Assembly: GCA_934717185.1 (NCBI GenBank)
Contig: CAKUYQ010000001.1
Span: 1-64,000 of the forward strand
DNA from: an uncultured Bacteroidales bacterium
GTDB lineage: Bacteria > Bacteroidota > Bacteroidia > Bacteroidales > UBA932
Direction: 5' to 3'
DNA length: 64,000 nucleotides
Within the stretch, counting starts at the first letter, position 1. Every line of letters starts with the position of its first letter. Position numbers and translations under genes: made by a program. Below, piece by piece: positions 27,044 through 36,478 of the stretch. The notes below the pieces were generated by a model. The model searched no databases. It was not told where the DNA came from and saw only the letters and a program-made list of their open reading frames with translations.

Positions 27044-28447
27044 ATGGAAAACAGATATGACGTTGTTGTTATAGGTGCAGGCCCGGGCGGGTATGTTGCA
27101 GCTATAAGAGCGTCGCAATTAGGATTTAATACAGCTGTAATAGAGCGTGCAGAATTAGGAGGTGTTTGCCTTAACTGGGGATGCATTCCAACAAAGGCCC
27201 TTCTAAAAAGCGCTCAGGTGTATAACTATACAAAGCATCTTTCGGACTACGGTTTGGAAATGAGCGAAGGGACAACTGTTACCCCAAACATACAAAAGAT
27301 TGTTGAGAGGGAGCGTGGTGTATCTGCTCAGATGAGCAAAGGAATTGAGTTCCTTTTAAAAAAGAATAATGTTACCGTCATTAAGGGAGAAGCGGAGATA
27401 ACAGCTCCTGGTGCGGTTTATATTAAAAAAGAGGATGATACAGATGAAACGGTTGAGGCAAAACATATAATAATAGCAACAGGCGCAAGACCTAATGCTC
27501 TTCCGTTTGCCCCTATAGATGGTGAGAAGATACTTTCGTACAAGAATGCTCTCATTCCAAACAGCATCCCCGCAAGTATTGCTATCATAGGTTCAGGCGC
27601 CATTGGAAGCGAGTTTGCGTTCTTCTACAGATCAATGGGATCTGAGGTGCATATCATAGAGTATATGGATCAGCTTGTTCCACTTGAGGATGAGGAGGTT
27701 GCCGCACAGATAAGCAGAAGTTTTCGCAAAATGGGTGTTAAGGTTATGACCTCTGCAGGTGTAAAGGCAGTAGACACAACAGGAGATGGTTGTACCCTTA
27801 AGATAGACACCAAAAAGGGGGAGGTTGAACTTAAGGTTGAGAAGGTACTCTCTGCTGTTGGGGTAAAGGCAAATATAGAGAATTTGGGATTGGAGAAACT
27901 TGGTGTAAACACAGAAAGAGGAAAGATTCTTGTTGATGGCCGGTATATGACAAATGTCCCCGGTGTTTATGCTATTGGAGATGTTATTCCTACCCCTGCA
28001 TTGGCTCATGTGGCTTCTGCGGAGGCTATTGCCTGTGTGGAGATGATTGCAGGAATGGATGTTAAACCTATCGACTACGGCAATATACCGGGAGCAACCT
28101 ATACATCGCCGGAGATTGCCTCTGTTGGAATGACAGAGAAAAAGGCCAAAGCTGCAGGTATTGATTACAAAGTGGGCAAGTTCCCATTTACAGCAAGCGG
28201 CAAGGCAACGGCAGCAGGGGAGAGAGAGGGTTTTGTAAAATTGGTTATTGATGCACAGACTGACAAGATTCTTGGCGCACATATTGTTGGTGCAAATGCT
28301 ACGGAGATGATATCGGGAATAGTGGTTGCACGAAACCTTGGCGCTACCGCAAAGGATTTTATAAAATCGGTACATCCTCACCCTACAATGAGCGAGGCTA
28401 TTATGGAGGCGGCAGCAGCTGCACACGGCGAAGCTGTTCATTGTTAA
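27044..28447 (+). CDS. lpdA: Dihydrolipoyl dehydrogenase
   Basis: A flavoprotein (E3) that reoxidises dihydrolipoamide in 2-oxo acid dehydrogenase or glycine cleavage complexes. The 467-aa protein has the FAD motif GAGPGGYVAA, the redox disulfide GGVCLNWGCIPTK near 41-46, the NAD motif GSGAIGSEFA, the FAD motif VYAIGDVI and the catalytic HPHPTMSEAI. No other complex subunits are adjacent. Confidence 0.95.
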   Translation: MENRYDVVVIGAGPGGYVAAIRASQLGFNTAVIERAELGGVCLNWGCIPTKALLKSAQVYNYTKHLSDYGLEMSEGTTVTPNIQKIVERERGVSAQMSKGIEFLLKKNNVTVIKGEAEITAPGAVYIKKEDDTDETVEAKHIIIATGARPNALPFAPIDGEKILSYKNALIPNSIPASIAIIGSGAIGSEFAFFYRSMGSEVHIIEYMDQLVPLEDEEVAAQISRSFRKMGVKVMTSAGVKAVDTTGDGCTLKIDTKKGEVELKVEKVLSAVGVKANIENLGLEKLGVNTERGKILVDGRYMTNVPGVYAIGDVIPTPALAHVASAEAIACVEMIAGMDVKPIDYGNIPGATYTSPEIASVGMTEKKAKAAGIDYKVGKFPFTASGKATAAGEREGFVKLVIDAQTDKILGAHIVGANATEMISGIVVARNLGATAKDFIKSVHPHPTMSEAIMEAAAAAHGEAVHC

Positions 28448-28565
28448 AGAGCGTTAGCGTTGGCTTTTTGAGTAAAGAGGGTAGAGAGAGTAAAGAGAGT
28501 AAAGAGCTTTGGCTTTGGCTATCAAAATTAAATTAGCTAAAGCCAATGCTAAAGCTGTAAACTAA
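28446..28565. repeat. Mosaic repeat block D
   Basis: GCGTTAGCGTTGGC, a GTAAAGAG purine tract, then TTTGGCTTTGGC and GCTAAAGCCAATGCTAAAGC. Confidence 0.8.
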
Positions 28566-28599
28566 TTAACTGACAATAAACCTTTTCCGTAAGCTAAAT

Positions 28600-28652
28600 G
28601 AGCAAGGACAAACTTGTTTGAACTTTGCCATGGCGAGGAAAAGCTGCGCGAA
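28600..28652. other. Leader element shared with 62838-62890
   Basis: AACTTTGCCATGGCGAGGAAA lies in the leader of the bactofilin gene. It matches AACTTTGCTATAGCGAGGAAA at 62855-62875, with two differences in 21 bases. The function is unknown. Confidence 0.55.
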
Positions 28653-28698
28653 AGCGGACTTTAAACAATAAACTTAATAGGCTAAAGCTAATTACGTT

Positions 28699-29052
28699 AT
28701 GGCAAAGAATGAACAACCACCTCAGGTAAATGAGGTAAGCAGAGTCTCAACAGGAACAGAGATAAAGGGTAACCTTACCACCACATCAGATATTAGGATA
28801 GACGGTACATTTGAGGGGAACATCTCAACTCAAGGGAAACTCGTCTTGGGAGAGAATGCATCCGTAAAGGGAGACATCATCTGCGTGAGCGCAGATATAT
28901 TCGGCAAGGTAGACGGTAATATAACCTCTTCTGACAGTACCTCGTTTAAATCCAATTCATCGTTCAAGGGGATTCTTAAAACAGCAAAAGTGGCAATAGA
29001 GATTGGCGCATCATTTAATGGCAGTTGCTTTATCATTGATAAATCGAAATAG
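28699..29052 (+). CDS. Bactofilin (polymer-forming cytoskeletal protein)
   Basis: A 117-aa right-handed beta-helix protein of the bactofilin family, with repeated short strands (IKGNLTTTSDIRIDGTFEGNISTQGKLV). Flexible tails lie at both ends. Bactofilins self-assemble into filaments at the inner membrane without nucleotide and organise cell-wall enzymes. The next gene, lptB, is convergent, so the context gives no partner. Confidence 0.92.
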   Translation: MAKNEQPPQVNEVSRVSTGTEIKGNLTTTSDIRIDGTFEGNISTQGKLVLGENASVKGDIICVSADIFGKVDGNITSSDSTSFKSNSSFKGILKTAKVAIEIGASFNGSCFIIDKSK

Positions 29053-29079
29053 TAGACAAGCCATTTTGCCTTTTTAAAG

Positions 29080-30009
29080 TTATTGCTTTTCCAATTCCGT
29101 AGCTTTCTCTAAGTAGCTCTCATTCGCTACAGGTTCTTTTGTCTCCTCCGCTGTTTGCATGTCTGGCGAAACCGCGCTTGGTTTTGTGTTCTCACTGTTA
29201 GTGTCATTGCCTGCACTGTTGTTCGCTGTACCATTGCTACTATTGCTTGTGCCGTTGTCCTCATCTTTGCGATCATGCAGTACAGCCTTACGTAGCTCAA
29301 AGTTCTGCCCAAGATATTTTCTTCTCACCTCAGGGTTGTTTGCAAGCTGCTCTGCTGTTCCGCTTTCAAGGATACTTCCATCATAAAGCAGATATGCTCT
29401 GTCTGTAATTGCCAATGTCTCGTGAACATTGTGGTCTGTTATGATGATCCCAATATTCTTGGTCTTTAGTTTGGCAATGATATGCTGGATATCCTCAACG
29501 GCAATTGGGTCTACACCGGCAAACGGCTCATCCAAGAGAATGAATTTTGGATCTACTGCAAGTGCACGAGCAATCTCGCAACGCCTTCTTTCGCCTCCCG
29601 ACAGCTGTATTCCGTAGCTCTTTCTTACCTTCTCCAAACTGAACTCCTTAATAAGATATTCAAGTCTCTCCTTTCTTGCAGATTTGGTTAAAGACGAGAG
29701 TTCCATTACAGACATAATGTTATCCTCTACACTAAGATGCCTGAATACAGATGCCTCCTGAGCAAGATAACCGAGTCCCTTTTGGGAACGTTTGTACATG
29801 GGTAGTTCTGTAATCTCCTCATCATCCAAGAAGATCTTGCCTCCATTTGGTTTTATAAGCCCTGTTATCATGTAGAAACTTGTGGTCTTTCCTGCACCGT
29901 TTGGTCCAAGAAGTCCTACAATCTCTCCCTGTTCCACTTCAAAAGATACACCCCTTACAACTGTGCGGGCTCCATATTTCTTTACAAGATTTGTACAGTA
30001 TAATCTCAT
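29080..30009 (-). CDS. lptB: LPS export ABC transporter ATPase LptB, with C-terminal extension
   Basis: LptB powers extraction of lipopolysaccharide from the inner membrane through LptFG. Seen are Walker A GPNGAGKTT near 34-42, Q-loop, signature LSGGERRRCEIARAL, Walker B FILLDEPFAGVDP and switch His in ITDHNVHE. The core of about 240 residues matches LptB. About 65 low-complexity residues follow (Asn/Ser/Thr/Glu-rich), an unusual extension, presumably disordered. It lies 13 bases downstream of dnaX on the same strand. Confidence 0.92.
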   Translation of the reverse strand: MRLYCTNLVKKYGARTVVRGVSFEVEQGEIVGLLGPNGAGKTTSFYMITGLIKPNGGKIFLDDEEITELPMYKRSQKGLGYLAQEASVFRHLSVEDNIMSVMELSSLTKSARKERLEYLIKEFSLEKVRKSYGIQLSGGERRRCEIARALAVDPKFILLDEPFAGVDPIAVEDIQHIIAKLKTKNIGIIITDHNVHETLAITDRAYLLYDGSILESGTAEQLANNPEVRRKYLGQNFELRKAVLHDRKDEDNGTSNSSNGTANNSAGNDTNSENTKPSAVSPDMQTAEETKEPVANESYLEKATELEKQ

Positions 30010-30022
30010 CTTTATCTGCTGT

Positions 30023-31873
30023 TTATTTTATTTCCAAATCCAAATCCTTGCTCAAATTTACAAGTTCGGGATTATTTTTCAAAAGGTATTCCGCCTTTTC
30101 CTGCGGCATATACAACTTACGCTCTTGCTGCGGAATCTCCTTTATCTTTACTGTTAACTTTATTTTGCTGTTAGATAATTCTTTCTGCAGAAATGCCATA
30201 TATTGGTACAACTTGTTCTTCTCCATCCAGCTCTTTTGTGCTGCATTTTCAACAAAGAACTCTATGGTAATACCATCATCCAATATATGCGGATTCATCT
30301 TCTTTACGGCAGATGCTAAACGAGGAGGATTGCTCGTATCTTGGGCCAATTTCTGCCATGCTATATCTAATTCACTTTGCACTAATGGTTTATCTGCTAT
30401 CTCTTTTACCTGTTCGTTAATGGATTCGGCTGCAATTGGCTGCGGTTTCTCCTCCCTCTGCACTCTGCTTAGTATTCCTTTTATAGAGAGACCTCCGGAT
30501 GACCTTGTCTCCTCTTTCACATTTTCCAATGCGGTAGCTTTTGCAGCCGATGGTGCAGCCTCCTTTACAAGCTCTGTTGCCACTGATTTATCCTGTTGCA
30601 GAGTGTTATCTGCCGGTGCTGCAGTAGCCTGTGTGGCAATTGTTTGCGGTGCATCAGATTGAGTTGTTGCTGTTTGTGCCTTTGCTGCGGGTGTTGCTGT
30701 GGTGTGCGCTGCTACAGAGGTTTGCGGTGCTGGAGCAGAGGTGATTTGTCGGGAAGCGGAAACATTATTAATCTGTGAGGCCGGTGAGAGCGACGACAGC
30801 TTTACAAGCATAAATTCTACTAACAGTCTTGGATTGCCTGATTGTTTGTATTCTGCTTCACATGCAGTGGTGCTCTCCAATGCTTTAAACAGAAATCCGA
30901 GCGAGCAGTTTGCAGCTTGTGCTCCATAACGTTCTGTTAATGATGGAGAAAGCTCTAATAAAGAGGCTGTTGTACTGCTCTTTGCAACCATTAGATCTCT
31001 AAAATGGGTGCTCAAACCTCCAACAAAATAGAGCGCGTTAAAACCTTTTGACAGAATCTCGTTAAACAGCATTAGCGCAGAGGCAAAATCTCCGCCAAGG
31101 AAAAAGTCTGTAAGCCTAAAGTAGTACTCGTAATCTAAAACATTAAGATTCTTAATGACTTCGCTGTATGATATGTTGCTGCCGCAAAAGGCTACGCATT
31201 GGTCAAAGAGTGTTAGTGCATCACGCATTGCCCCGTCTGCTTTTTGAGCTATTACGTGCAGAGATTCGGAGTCTATGCTAACATTCTCCTTTTGAGCAAT
31301 ATCTGCAAGATTCTTTACAATATCCTCAATTGAGATGCGGTTGAAGTCGTATGTCTGGCACCTGCTTAGGATAGTTGGCAATATCTTGTGCTTTTCTGTT
31401 GTGGCAAGGATAAATATTGCATATTCGGGTGGTTCCTCCAATGTCTTTAGGAAGGCGTTGAATGCAGCGGCCGAGAGCATGTGAACCTCGTCTATGATAT
31501 AGACGCTGTATCTCCCTACCTGTGGAGGAATACGCACAAGCTCTGTAAGTTGGCGGATGTCGTCAACAGAATTGTTAGAAGCTGCATCTAGCTCATGGAT
31601 GCAGTATGAACGCCCCTCGGCAAACGAGAGACAAGACTCGCATTTACCGCAAGGTTCAAGATCCTCAGTTGGGTTGAGGCAATTTATCGTTTTGGCAAAG
31701 ATCCTTGCGGTACTGGTCTTTCCAACTCCGCGCGGTCCGCAAAACAGATAGGCGTGAGCCAACTGCCCTCGCTTTATAGAATTTTTGAGTGTAACTGCTA
31801 TATTCTCCTGGCCTACAAGCGACATAAAATTGCTTGGTCTGTATTTCCTGGCCGATACTATATACTTATCCAT
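30023..31873 (-). CDS. dnaX: DNA polymerase III subunits gamma/tau
   Basis: The ATPase of the clamp loader. The 616-aa protein has Walker A GPRGVGKTS near 47, a four-Cys zinc module (CLNPTEDLEPCGKCESC), DEVHMLS, SRC arginine finger region QTYDFNRIS and an Ala/Thr-rich linker (about 360-470) before the tau tail. I start at ATG 31873. A TTG at 31882 lies in the -7 box and is rejected. No A-rich slippery site for a separate gamma form stands out. Confidence 0.94.
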   Translation of the reverse strand: MDKYIVSARKYRPSNFMSLVGQENIAVTLKNSIKRGQLAHAYLFCGPRGVGKTSTARIFAKTINCLNPTEDLEPCGKCESCLSFAEGRSYCIHELDAASNNSVDDIRQLTELVRIPPQVGRYSVYIIDEVHMLSAAAFNAFLKTLEEPPEYAIFILATTEKHKILPTILSRCQTYDFNRISIEDIVKNLADIAQKENVSIDSESLHVIAQKADGAMRDALTLFDQCVAFCGSNISYSEVIKNLNVLDYEYYFRLTDFFLGGDFASALMLFNEILSKGFNALYFVGGLSTHFRDLMVAKSSTTASLLELSPSLTERYGAQAANCSLGFLFKALESTTACEAEYKQSGNPRLLVEFMLVKLSSLSPASQINNVSASRQITSAPAPQTSVAAHTTATPAAKAQTATTQSDAPQTIATQATAAPADNTLQQDKSVATELVKEAAPSAAKATALENVKEETRSSGGLSIKGILSRVQREEKPQPIAAESINEQVKEIADKPLVQSELDIAWQKLAQDTSNPPRLASAVKKMNPHILDDGITIEFFVENAAQKSWMEKNKLYQYMAFLQKELSNSKIKLTVKIKEIPQQERKLYMPQEKAEYLLKNNPELVNLSKDLDLEIK

Positions 31874-31879
31874 ACAGTA

Positions 31880-31887
31880 CAAAAGTA
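31880..31887 (-). promoter_or_regulatory. -7 box for dnaX, almost touching the start codon
   Basis: Reads TACTTTTG on the minus strand. With the usual spacing, transcription would begin within a few bases of the ATG at 31873, giving a leaderless or nearly leaderless mRNA. Confidence 0.5.
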
Positions 31888-31919
31888 AGAATATTTTCTA
31901 TAATTGAGGTGCATATTGT

Positions 31920-31927
31920 TAATTTTG
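31920..31927 (+). promoter_or_regulatory. -7 box for the second M16 gene
   Basis: TAATTTTG, 34 bases before ATG 31962. Confidence 0.45.
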
Positions 31928-31961
31928 CATGCGTAAACAGATGATTTCAATTGGTTAATAA

Positions 31962-33251
31962 ATGCAAAAATTAAGGATAGCGTTTAAAAAGACAGATTCT
32001 CCGGTTGTCTATTGTGCCATAACGGCCGGAACGGGTACCAGAAACGAAGTTCCTGAGTATAACGGCCTCGCACATTTTACAGAGCACATGTTCTTTAAAG
32101 GTACATCAAAAAGAGGCCCGGTAAGCATTAACAACTGTTTGGAAAGTGTTGGAGGAGAGCTTAATGCATATACTACAAAGGAGGAGACGGTGCTCCAGGC
32201 AACTGTGCTTAAGGAGGATATGGGCAAGGCAATAGGCCTTTTAATGGAGCTGGCGTTTGATTCTGTCTTTCCACCGGAGCAGATAAAAAAGGAGAGGGAG
32301 GTTGTTTGCGATGAGATAATATCCTATAAGGATTCCCCTGCCGAAGCCATCTGCGATGAGTTTGAGACACTTTTCTTTGGCACTCATCCGTTGTCCATGC
32401 CAATATTGGGCACAAAAGAGACCCTGCGCAAGATAAAGCAGGAGACCTTTAAAAATTATGTAAAGAGCAATTTCCTTCCCGACAATCTTGCCCTTTCTGT
32501 GGTTGGAGATGCTTGTGAGGAGACAATAGCCGGTATTGTGAGACGACAACTAAAGAGATATATAGATGAACCTGTTGAGTTGTTGTTTATTGAGGAGGGT
32601 AAACTGTATACAGAGTGTGATGGGGAGGAGGCAACCGACACCTATGCAGTTGGAAATTCAGAGAGTAAGATGCAACAGAATAATGAGTTATCCGTTGGTA
32701 TGCCGTTTAATAAGAACGTCCATAAAAAAGGACATCAGGTACACTGCGTAGCGGGAGCTTCTGCCTATTCGTGGCGTAGCAAAAAGAGATTGGCGCTTGC
32801 TCTGCTTACAAATATGTTAGGAGGGCCGTCTTCAAATTCAAGGCTTAATTACAGCCTCAGGGAGAAGAACGGATTGGTGTACAATGTTGAGGCTAACTAT
32901 ACTCCGTTTGCAGATACAGGGTTGGTTACAATATATTTTGGATGTGACAAGCAGTATCTTAATGATTGTATTGGGTTGGTTGAGAGAGAATTGGATCTGC
33001 TTACGGAAAAACCGCTTGCAGAGAGCAGGTTAAAGATGATAAAAAAGCAGTTTATAGGGCAGCTTTCAATATCGTTGGATAATGCAGAATCACAGGCGCT
33101 CTCAATGGGCAAATCTGTATTGGTATACAACAGGATAGCCTCTTTTGAAGATATTAAAAGCTCTGTTGAGAGACTTACGGCAGATTATCTGTATGAGGTG
33201 GCCAAAGAGATATTTGACAAGAAAAGATTTTCTAGGTTGATATACCAATAG
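31962..33251 (+). CDS. M16 family zinc peptidase, single-unit type
   Basis: A 429-aa peptidase with the inverted zinc motif HFTEHMFFKGT (residues 39-43 for HFTEH). The second half has the usual SRLNYSLREKNGLVYNVEA segment. There is no signal peptide, so it is probably cytoplasmic, unlike the lipoprotein M16 at 19392. It resembles the processing-peptidase-like subgroup, often homodimeric. A Gly/Glu/Asn-rich insertion (about 225-260) is lineage-specific. It is divergent from dnaX with a 79-base spacer. Confidence 0.9.
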   Translation: MQKLRIAFKKTDSPVVYCAITAGTGTRNEVPEYNGLAHFTEHMFFKGTSKRGPVSINNCLESVGGELNAYTTKEETVLQATVLKEDMGKAIGLLMELAFDSVFPPEQIKKEREVVCDEIISYKDSPAEAICDEFETLFFGTHPLSMPILGTKETLRKIKQETFKNYVKSNFLPDNLALSVVGDACEETIAGIVRRQLKRYIDEPVELLFIEEGKLYTECDGEEATDTYAVGNSESKMQQNNELSVGMPFNKNVHKKGHQVHCVAGASAYSWRSKKRLALALLTNMLGGPSSNSRLNYSLREKNGLVYNVEANYTPFADTGLVTIYFGCDKQYLNDCIGLVERELDLLTEKPLAESRLKMIKKQFIGQLSISLDNAESQALSMGKSVLVYNRIASFEDIKSSVERLTADYLYEVAKEIFDKKRFSRLIYQ

Positions 33252-33378
33252 ATTGCGTTGGCTTTGGCGTTAGCGTTGGCATTGGCTATTTTAATGGTAA
33301 AGAGTGTAAAAAGAGTAAAAAGAGTAAAAAGAGTATAGAGGGTAAAGAAGGGCTAAAGCCAAAGCTAAAGCAGATAAG
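33252..33378. repeat. Mosaic repeat block E
   Basis: Hexamers (GCGTTGGCTTTGGCGTTAGC), then GTAAAAAGA units repeated about four times, then GGCTAAAGCCAAAGCTAAAG. Confidence 0.8.
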
Positions 33379-33450
33379 CTGCTTCTGAATATGTTGCATG
33401 AAAAGTTTTACAACAATGAATGTATAATGTAAATTATATTGTTATTCAGT

Positions 33451-34101
33451 ATGTTAAACGATGAGATAATGTTCGGCTATGCCGAAGCCCACAGTTCAAA
33501 ACCGCAGGAGGCTCTAAGGTGGGTGGTAAAACAGACGCATCTGCGTACAAACCACTCGCGTATGTTGTGCGGAAGCATAGAGGGAAAACTGTTGGAACTT
33601 ATATCAAAAATGATACGCCCAAAGCGAATTTTGGAATTGGGCGTTTTTACAGGCTATTCCTCAATATGTTTAGCAGCCGGGTTATGCGAAGGCGGCAAGA
33701 TGGACTCCCTTGAGATAAATGATGAGCTTGAAGACCTTATTCTGCAGGCGTACGAAAGAGCGGGTGTAAGTAATCAGATAGATCTGCATATAGGAGATGC
33801 CCTGCAGACCATGGAGCAGTTTAAAAGAGAGGGCAGAAGATACGATTTGGTCTTTATAGATGCCAACAAACGGGAGTATCCCAAATATCTCAACACCGTT
33901 AAGGAGTTGCTTGTCCCAGGCGGGTGGATAATAGGGGACAACGTCTTGTGGGACGGCAAAGTGTATGCAGATAAAGTAAGCAGCGATGCACAGACCCAAG
34001 GCATTGTAGAGTTTAACAGAATGGTTGATGAAGATCCTCAGTTAGAGAATGTTATCATTCCTTTAAGAGATGGTATAAACCTAATCCGCAAGATATATTA
34101 G
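33451..34101 (+). CDS. Class I SAM-dependent O-methyltransferase
   Basis: A 216-aa catechol/caffeoyl-CoA O-methyltransferase-like enzyme. The SAM-binding motif ILELGVFTGYSSICLA, the acidic loop and metal-site residues in LVFIDANKREYPKYL, and GGWIIGDNVLWDGKV match the family. Start at ATG 33451; a TTG twelve bases upstream is less likely. The small-molecule substrate cannot be told. Confidence 0.88.
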   Translation: MLNDEIMFGYAEAHSSKPQEALRWVVKQTHLRTNHSRMLCGSIEGKLLELISKMIRPKRILELGVFTGYSSICLAAGLCEGGKMDSLEINDELEDLILQAYERAGVSNQIDLHIGDALQTMEQFKREGRRYDLVFIDANKREYPKYLNTVKELLVPGGWIIGDNVLWDGKVYADKVSSDAQTQGIVEFNRMVDEDPQLENVIIPLRDGINLIRKIY

Positions 34102-34154
34102 CCATAACATTATGCCTTTGCGATTTAAATATTACAATATTGTTTTATAATAGC

Positions 34155-34162
34155 TACCTTTG
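34155..34162 (+). promoter_or_regulatory. -7 box for the response regulator gene
   Basis: TACCTTTG, 20 bases before ATG 34183. Confidence 0.5.
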
Positions 34163-34182
34163 ACAGAATTTGTTAGTTACGT

Positions 34183-35541
34183 ATGAATAATAATGTGATT
34201 CTAATAGTTGACGACGATATAAATCTATGCGTCATGTTGCAGAAGTGGCTCGTTAAAAACGGCTACGATGCAATTTACGCTTCATCTATAGAGGGTGCTA
34301 AAAAGGCAATAGAGGAGGGACATCCCAATCTTTTGATATCTGATCTAAGACTTCCTGATGGCGATGGCATAATGCTTCTTCATTGGATAAACGATAACAA
34401 ACTTGCACTTCCTGTAATACTTATGACAGGTTATGGCGAAGTTTCTATTGCCGTATCTGCCATGAAATTAGGAGCAAAGGATTTTTTGGAAAAGCCTGTA
34501 GTCCCATCTCTGCTAAAGGAGAAGATAGACAATATATTAAACAGCACCGGGGGTGAGAAAGACAGAGAAAAGAGCAATAACATTAAGGGCAGATCACAGC
34601 AAAAGGATGATAAACGGGTGGTAACAGATATGATAATTGGTAAAAGTCCGGCATTTCTTACTATGTTAGACTTCATAAAGACTGTTGCCCCAACCAACTT
34701 TACGGTTTTGGTACTTGGCGAGAGCGGAACCGGAAAAGAGTATGCGGCAAAACTTATTCACCAATACAGCAAACGCTGCAACAAACCCTTTATTGCACTT
34801 GATTGCGGAAGTCTTTCTAAAGAGCTTGCCCCAAGCGAACTGTTCGGCCATTTGAAAGGATCCTTTACATCTGCCATAAGTGATAAAAAGGGTGTGTTTG
34901 AGCAGGCAGACGGTGGAACAGTCTTTTTGGATGAGATTGGTAACCTATCGTACGATGTTCAAGTTCAGCTTCTTAGAGCATTACAGGAACAGAAGATTAG
35001 ACCGGTTGGGTCTGCAAAAGATATAAAGGTAGATGTTAGGATAATTGCGGCCACGAACGAGAATCTGGAGAATGCCATTGAACAGGGAAAGTTTAGAGAG
35101 GATCTGTATCATAGGCTCAACGAGTTTTCTCTTGAGGTTCCCCCTCTTAGAGAGCGCAAGGAGGATATAGAGGTGTTTGCCTACGGTTTTCTTAAATCTG
35201 CAAATGAGGAGCTTGAAAAGGATGTTACATCCATAAGCAACGATGCTCTTGAACTTTTAAAGCAATACAGATGGAGCGGCAATCTTAGAGAATTACGTAA
35301 TGTGATAAGAAGGGCAGTTCTTTTTGCCGGTGGAAATGAGATTACAGCTAAAGATATTCCCGGAATAAAACCCATTGCTCCGGTAACAAAGGATTATGCA
35401 TTAAGGCCCGGCGATGAAAAGTCACAGATTGAGGAGGTTTTGTATAAGGCCCGCGGCAACAAGACATTAGCTGCCCAACTTCTTAAAATAGACAGAAAAA
35501 CGCTCTATAACAAGATGCACCAATACGGCATAGAATTATAA
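34183..35541 (+). CDS. Sigma-54-type (NtrC family) response regulator
   Basis: A 452-aa activator with a receiver domain (1-120; phosphoacceptor Asp near 54 in LLISDLRLPDG, Lys in FLEKPV), a linker, an AAA+ domain with GESGTGKE near 180, and a Fis-type helix-turn-helix at the end. The sigma-54 contact loop, usually GAFTGA, reads GSFTSA here, keeping the Phe-Thr pair. The hybrid kinase at 36909 is the obvious candidate partner; a lipoprotein gene on the other strand lies between them. Confidence 0.92.
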   Translation: MNNNVILIVDDDINLCVMLQKWLVKNGYDAIYASSIEGAKKAIEEGHPNLLISDLRLPDGDGIMLLHWINDNKLALPVILMTGYGEVSIAVSAMKLGAKDFLEKPVVPSLLKEKIDNILNSTGGEKDREKSNNIKGRSQQKDDKRVVTDMIIGKSPAFLTMLDFIKTVAPTNFTVLVLGESGTGKEYAAKLIHQYSKRCNKPFIALDCGSLSKELAPSELFGHLKGSFTSAISDKKGVFEQADGGTVFLDEIGNLSYDVQVQLLRALQEQKIRPVGSAKDIKVDVRIIAATNENLENAIEQGKFREDLYHRLNEFSLEVPPLRERKEDIEVFAYGFLKSANEELEKDVTSISNDALELLKQYRWSGNLRELRNVIRRAVLFAGGNEITAKDIPGIKPIAPVTKDYALRPGDEKSQIEEVLYKARGNKTLAAQLLKIDRKTLYNKMHQYGIEL

Positions 35542-35554
35542 GAGTTTGAAAAAC

Positions 35555-35583
35555 AAAAAAAAGCGGCTTTAAGCCGCTTTTTT
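35555..35583. terminator. Bidirectional terminator
   Basis: GCGGCTT (35563-35569) and AAGCCGC (35571-35577) flanked by A8 and T6 runs, between convergent genes. Confidence 0.85.
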
Positions 35584-35596
35584 AGATGTGTTTTAA

Positions 35597-36478
35597 TTAA
35601 TCCCTAACAACCAAGTAGTTGCTAACGCTCCAGAACCTCTCTGGTGAAGTAATATTGATTGTTATTGTTAGGTCATCCTCCTTTACCAATGTGTAACTGT
35701 CCGAAGGATGTGATGACAGAATCTTTATGCTCTTTCTTCCCGTAGGGATAGACTTAAGCTCCCTCTTGTCCGCTTTGACAAACAGCTTGGAATCAAAGTC
35801 ACCATCCATAAGTTTCTTCTTGCCAAACAGACCGTTCTTAGTTACAATACCCGCCTCTTTAAGAGCCTTCTGGCTTGCTACGCAGTACCATACTTTATTA
35901 AGATCTTCATCCTGAGCCTGTATTGTCTCCATCTGTTTCTTGGATGTCTCGCTCATCTCAGAAAGGTCTGTATTAAGTTTGTTAACAGTACCTGTAAGCT
36001 CATCTATCTTTATATTCTTCTTAGCAAGTTCATCTGAAAGAGCGGCAACCAATTCAGATTTTTCATCAAGCTCTTTTTGCAGTCTCTCAATAGTAGCCCT
36101 TAAAGTTTTGTTATCCTTTCCGCTTTTGCTAAGGCGAGCCTCCAATTGAGCGATTTTAGCTTTGTTCTGCTCTATAAGTTCCTTAATCTGAGCCACATCT
36201 CCGGCTACCTGCTGCTTCTTTGATGCAGATTTACCCTCAACATTGGAAAGGTCGTTTCTAACCAAACCCTCTTTCTCTCTTATTGATGCAAAACCGTTCT
36301 CAACATCATTAAGAATATCCATTGTCTCATTGTAATCTGCCTCTAACCTTGCAGATTCGCTTAACAGAGAGTCCCTCTGTGCCACAAGAGCTTTGTATTT
36401 ACCAGAACTTTCAACACAAGATACAGTTACAAAACATGCTAAAGCAACTGCCAATCCTAAAAATAAATTTCTTTTCAT
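35597..36478 (-). CDS. Coiled-coil lipoprotein of unknown function
   Basis: A 293-aa lipoprotein starting at ATG 36478, with a signal peptide ending VSC (Cys21). Residues about 30-200 are a long heptad-rich coiled coil (ARLEADYNETM, QIKELIEQNKAKIAQLEARL). A compact C-terminal domain of about 90 residues follows (WYCVASQKALKEAGIV...FWSVSNYLVVRD), of a type seen in Bacteroidetes envelope proteins. The frame stays open 43 codons further upstream, across a leader hairpin; that part is probably untranslated. It lies between the two-component genes on the opposite strand. Confidence 0.82.
   Translation of the reverse strand: MKRNLFLGLAVALACFVTVSCVESSGKYKALVAQRDSLLSESARLEADYNETMDILNDVENGFASIREKEGLVRNDLSNVEGKSASKKQQVAGDVAQIKELIEQNKAKIAQLEARLSKSGKDNKTLRATIERLQKELDEKSELVAALSDELAKKNIKIDELTGTVNKLNTDLSEMSETSKKQMETIQAQDEDLNKVWYCVASQKALKEAGIVTKNGLFGKKKLMDGDFDSKLFVKADKRELKSIPTGRKSIKILSSHPSDSYTLVKEDDLTITINITSPERFWSVSNYLVVRD

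Noticed and set aside
30023..31873. Programmed frameshift producing a short gamma form of DnaX
   Set aside because: No A-rich slippery run with a downstream stem is visible in the relevant part of the gene.
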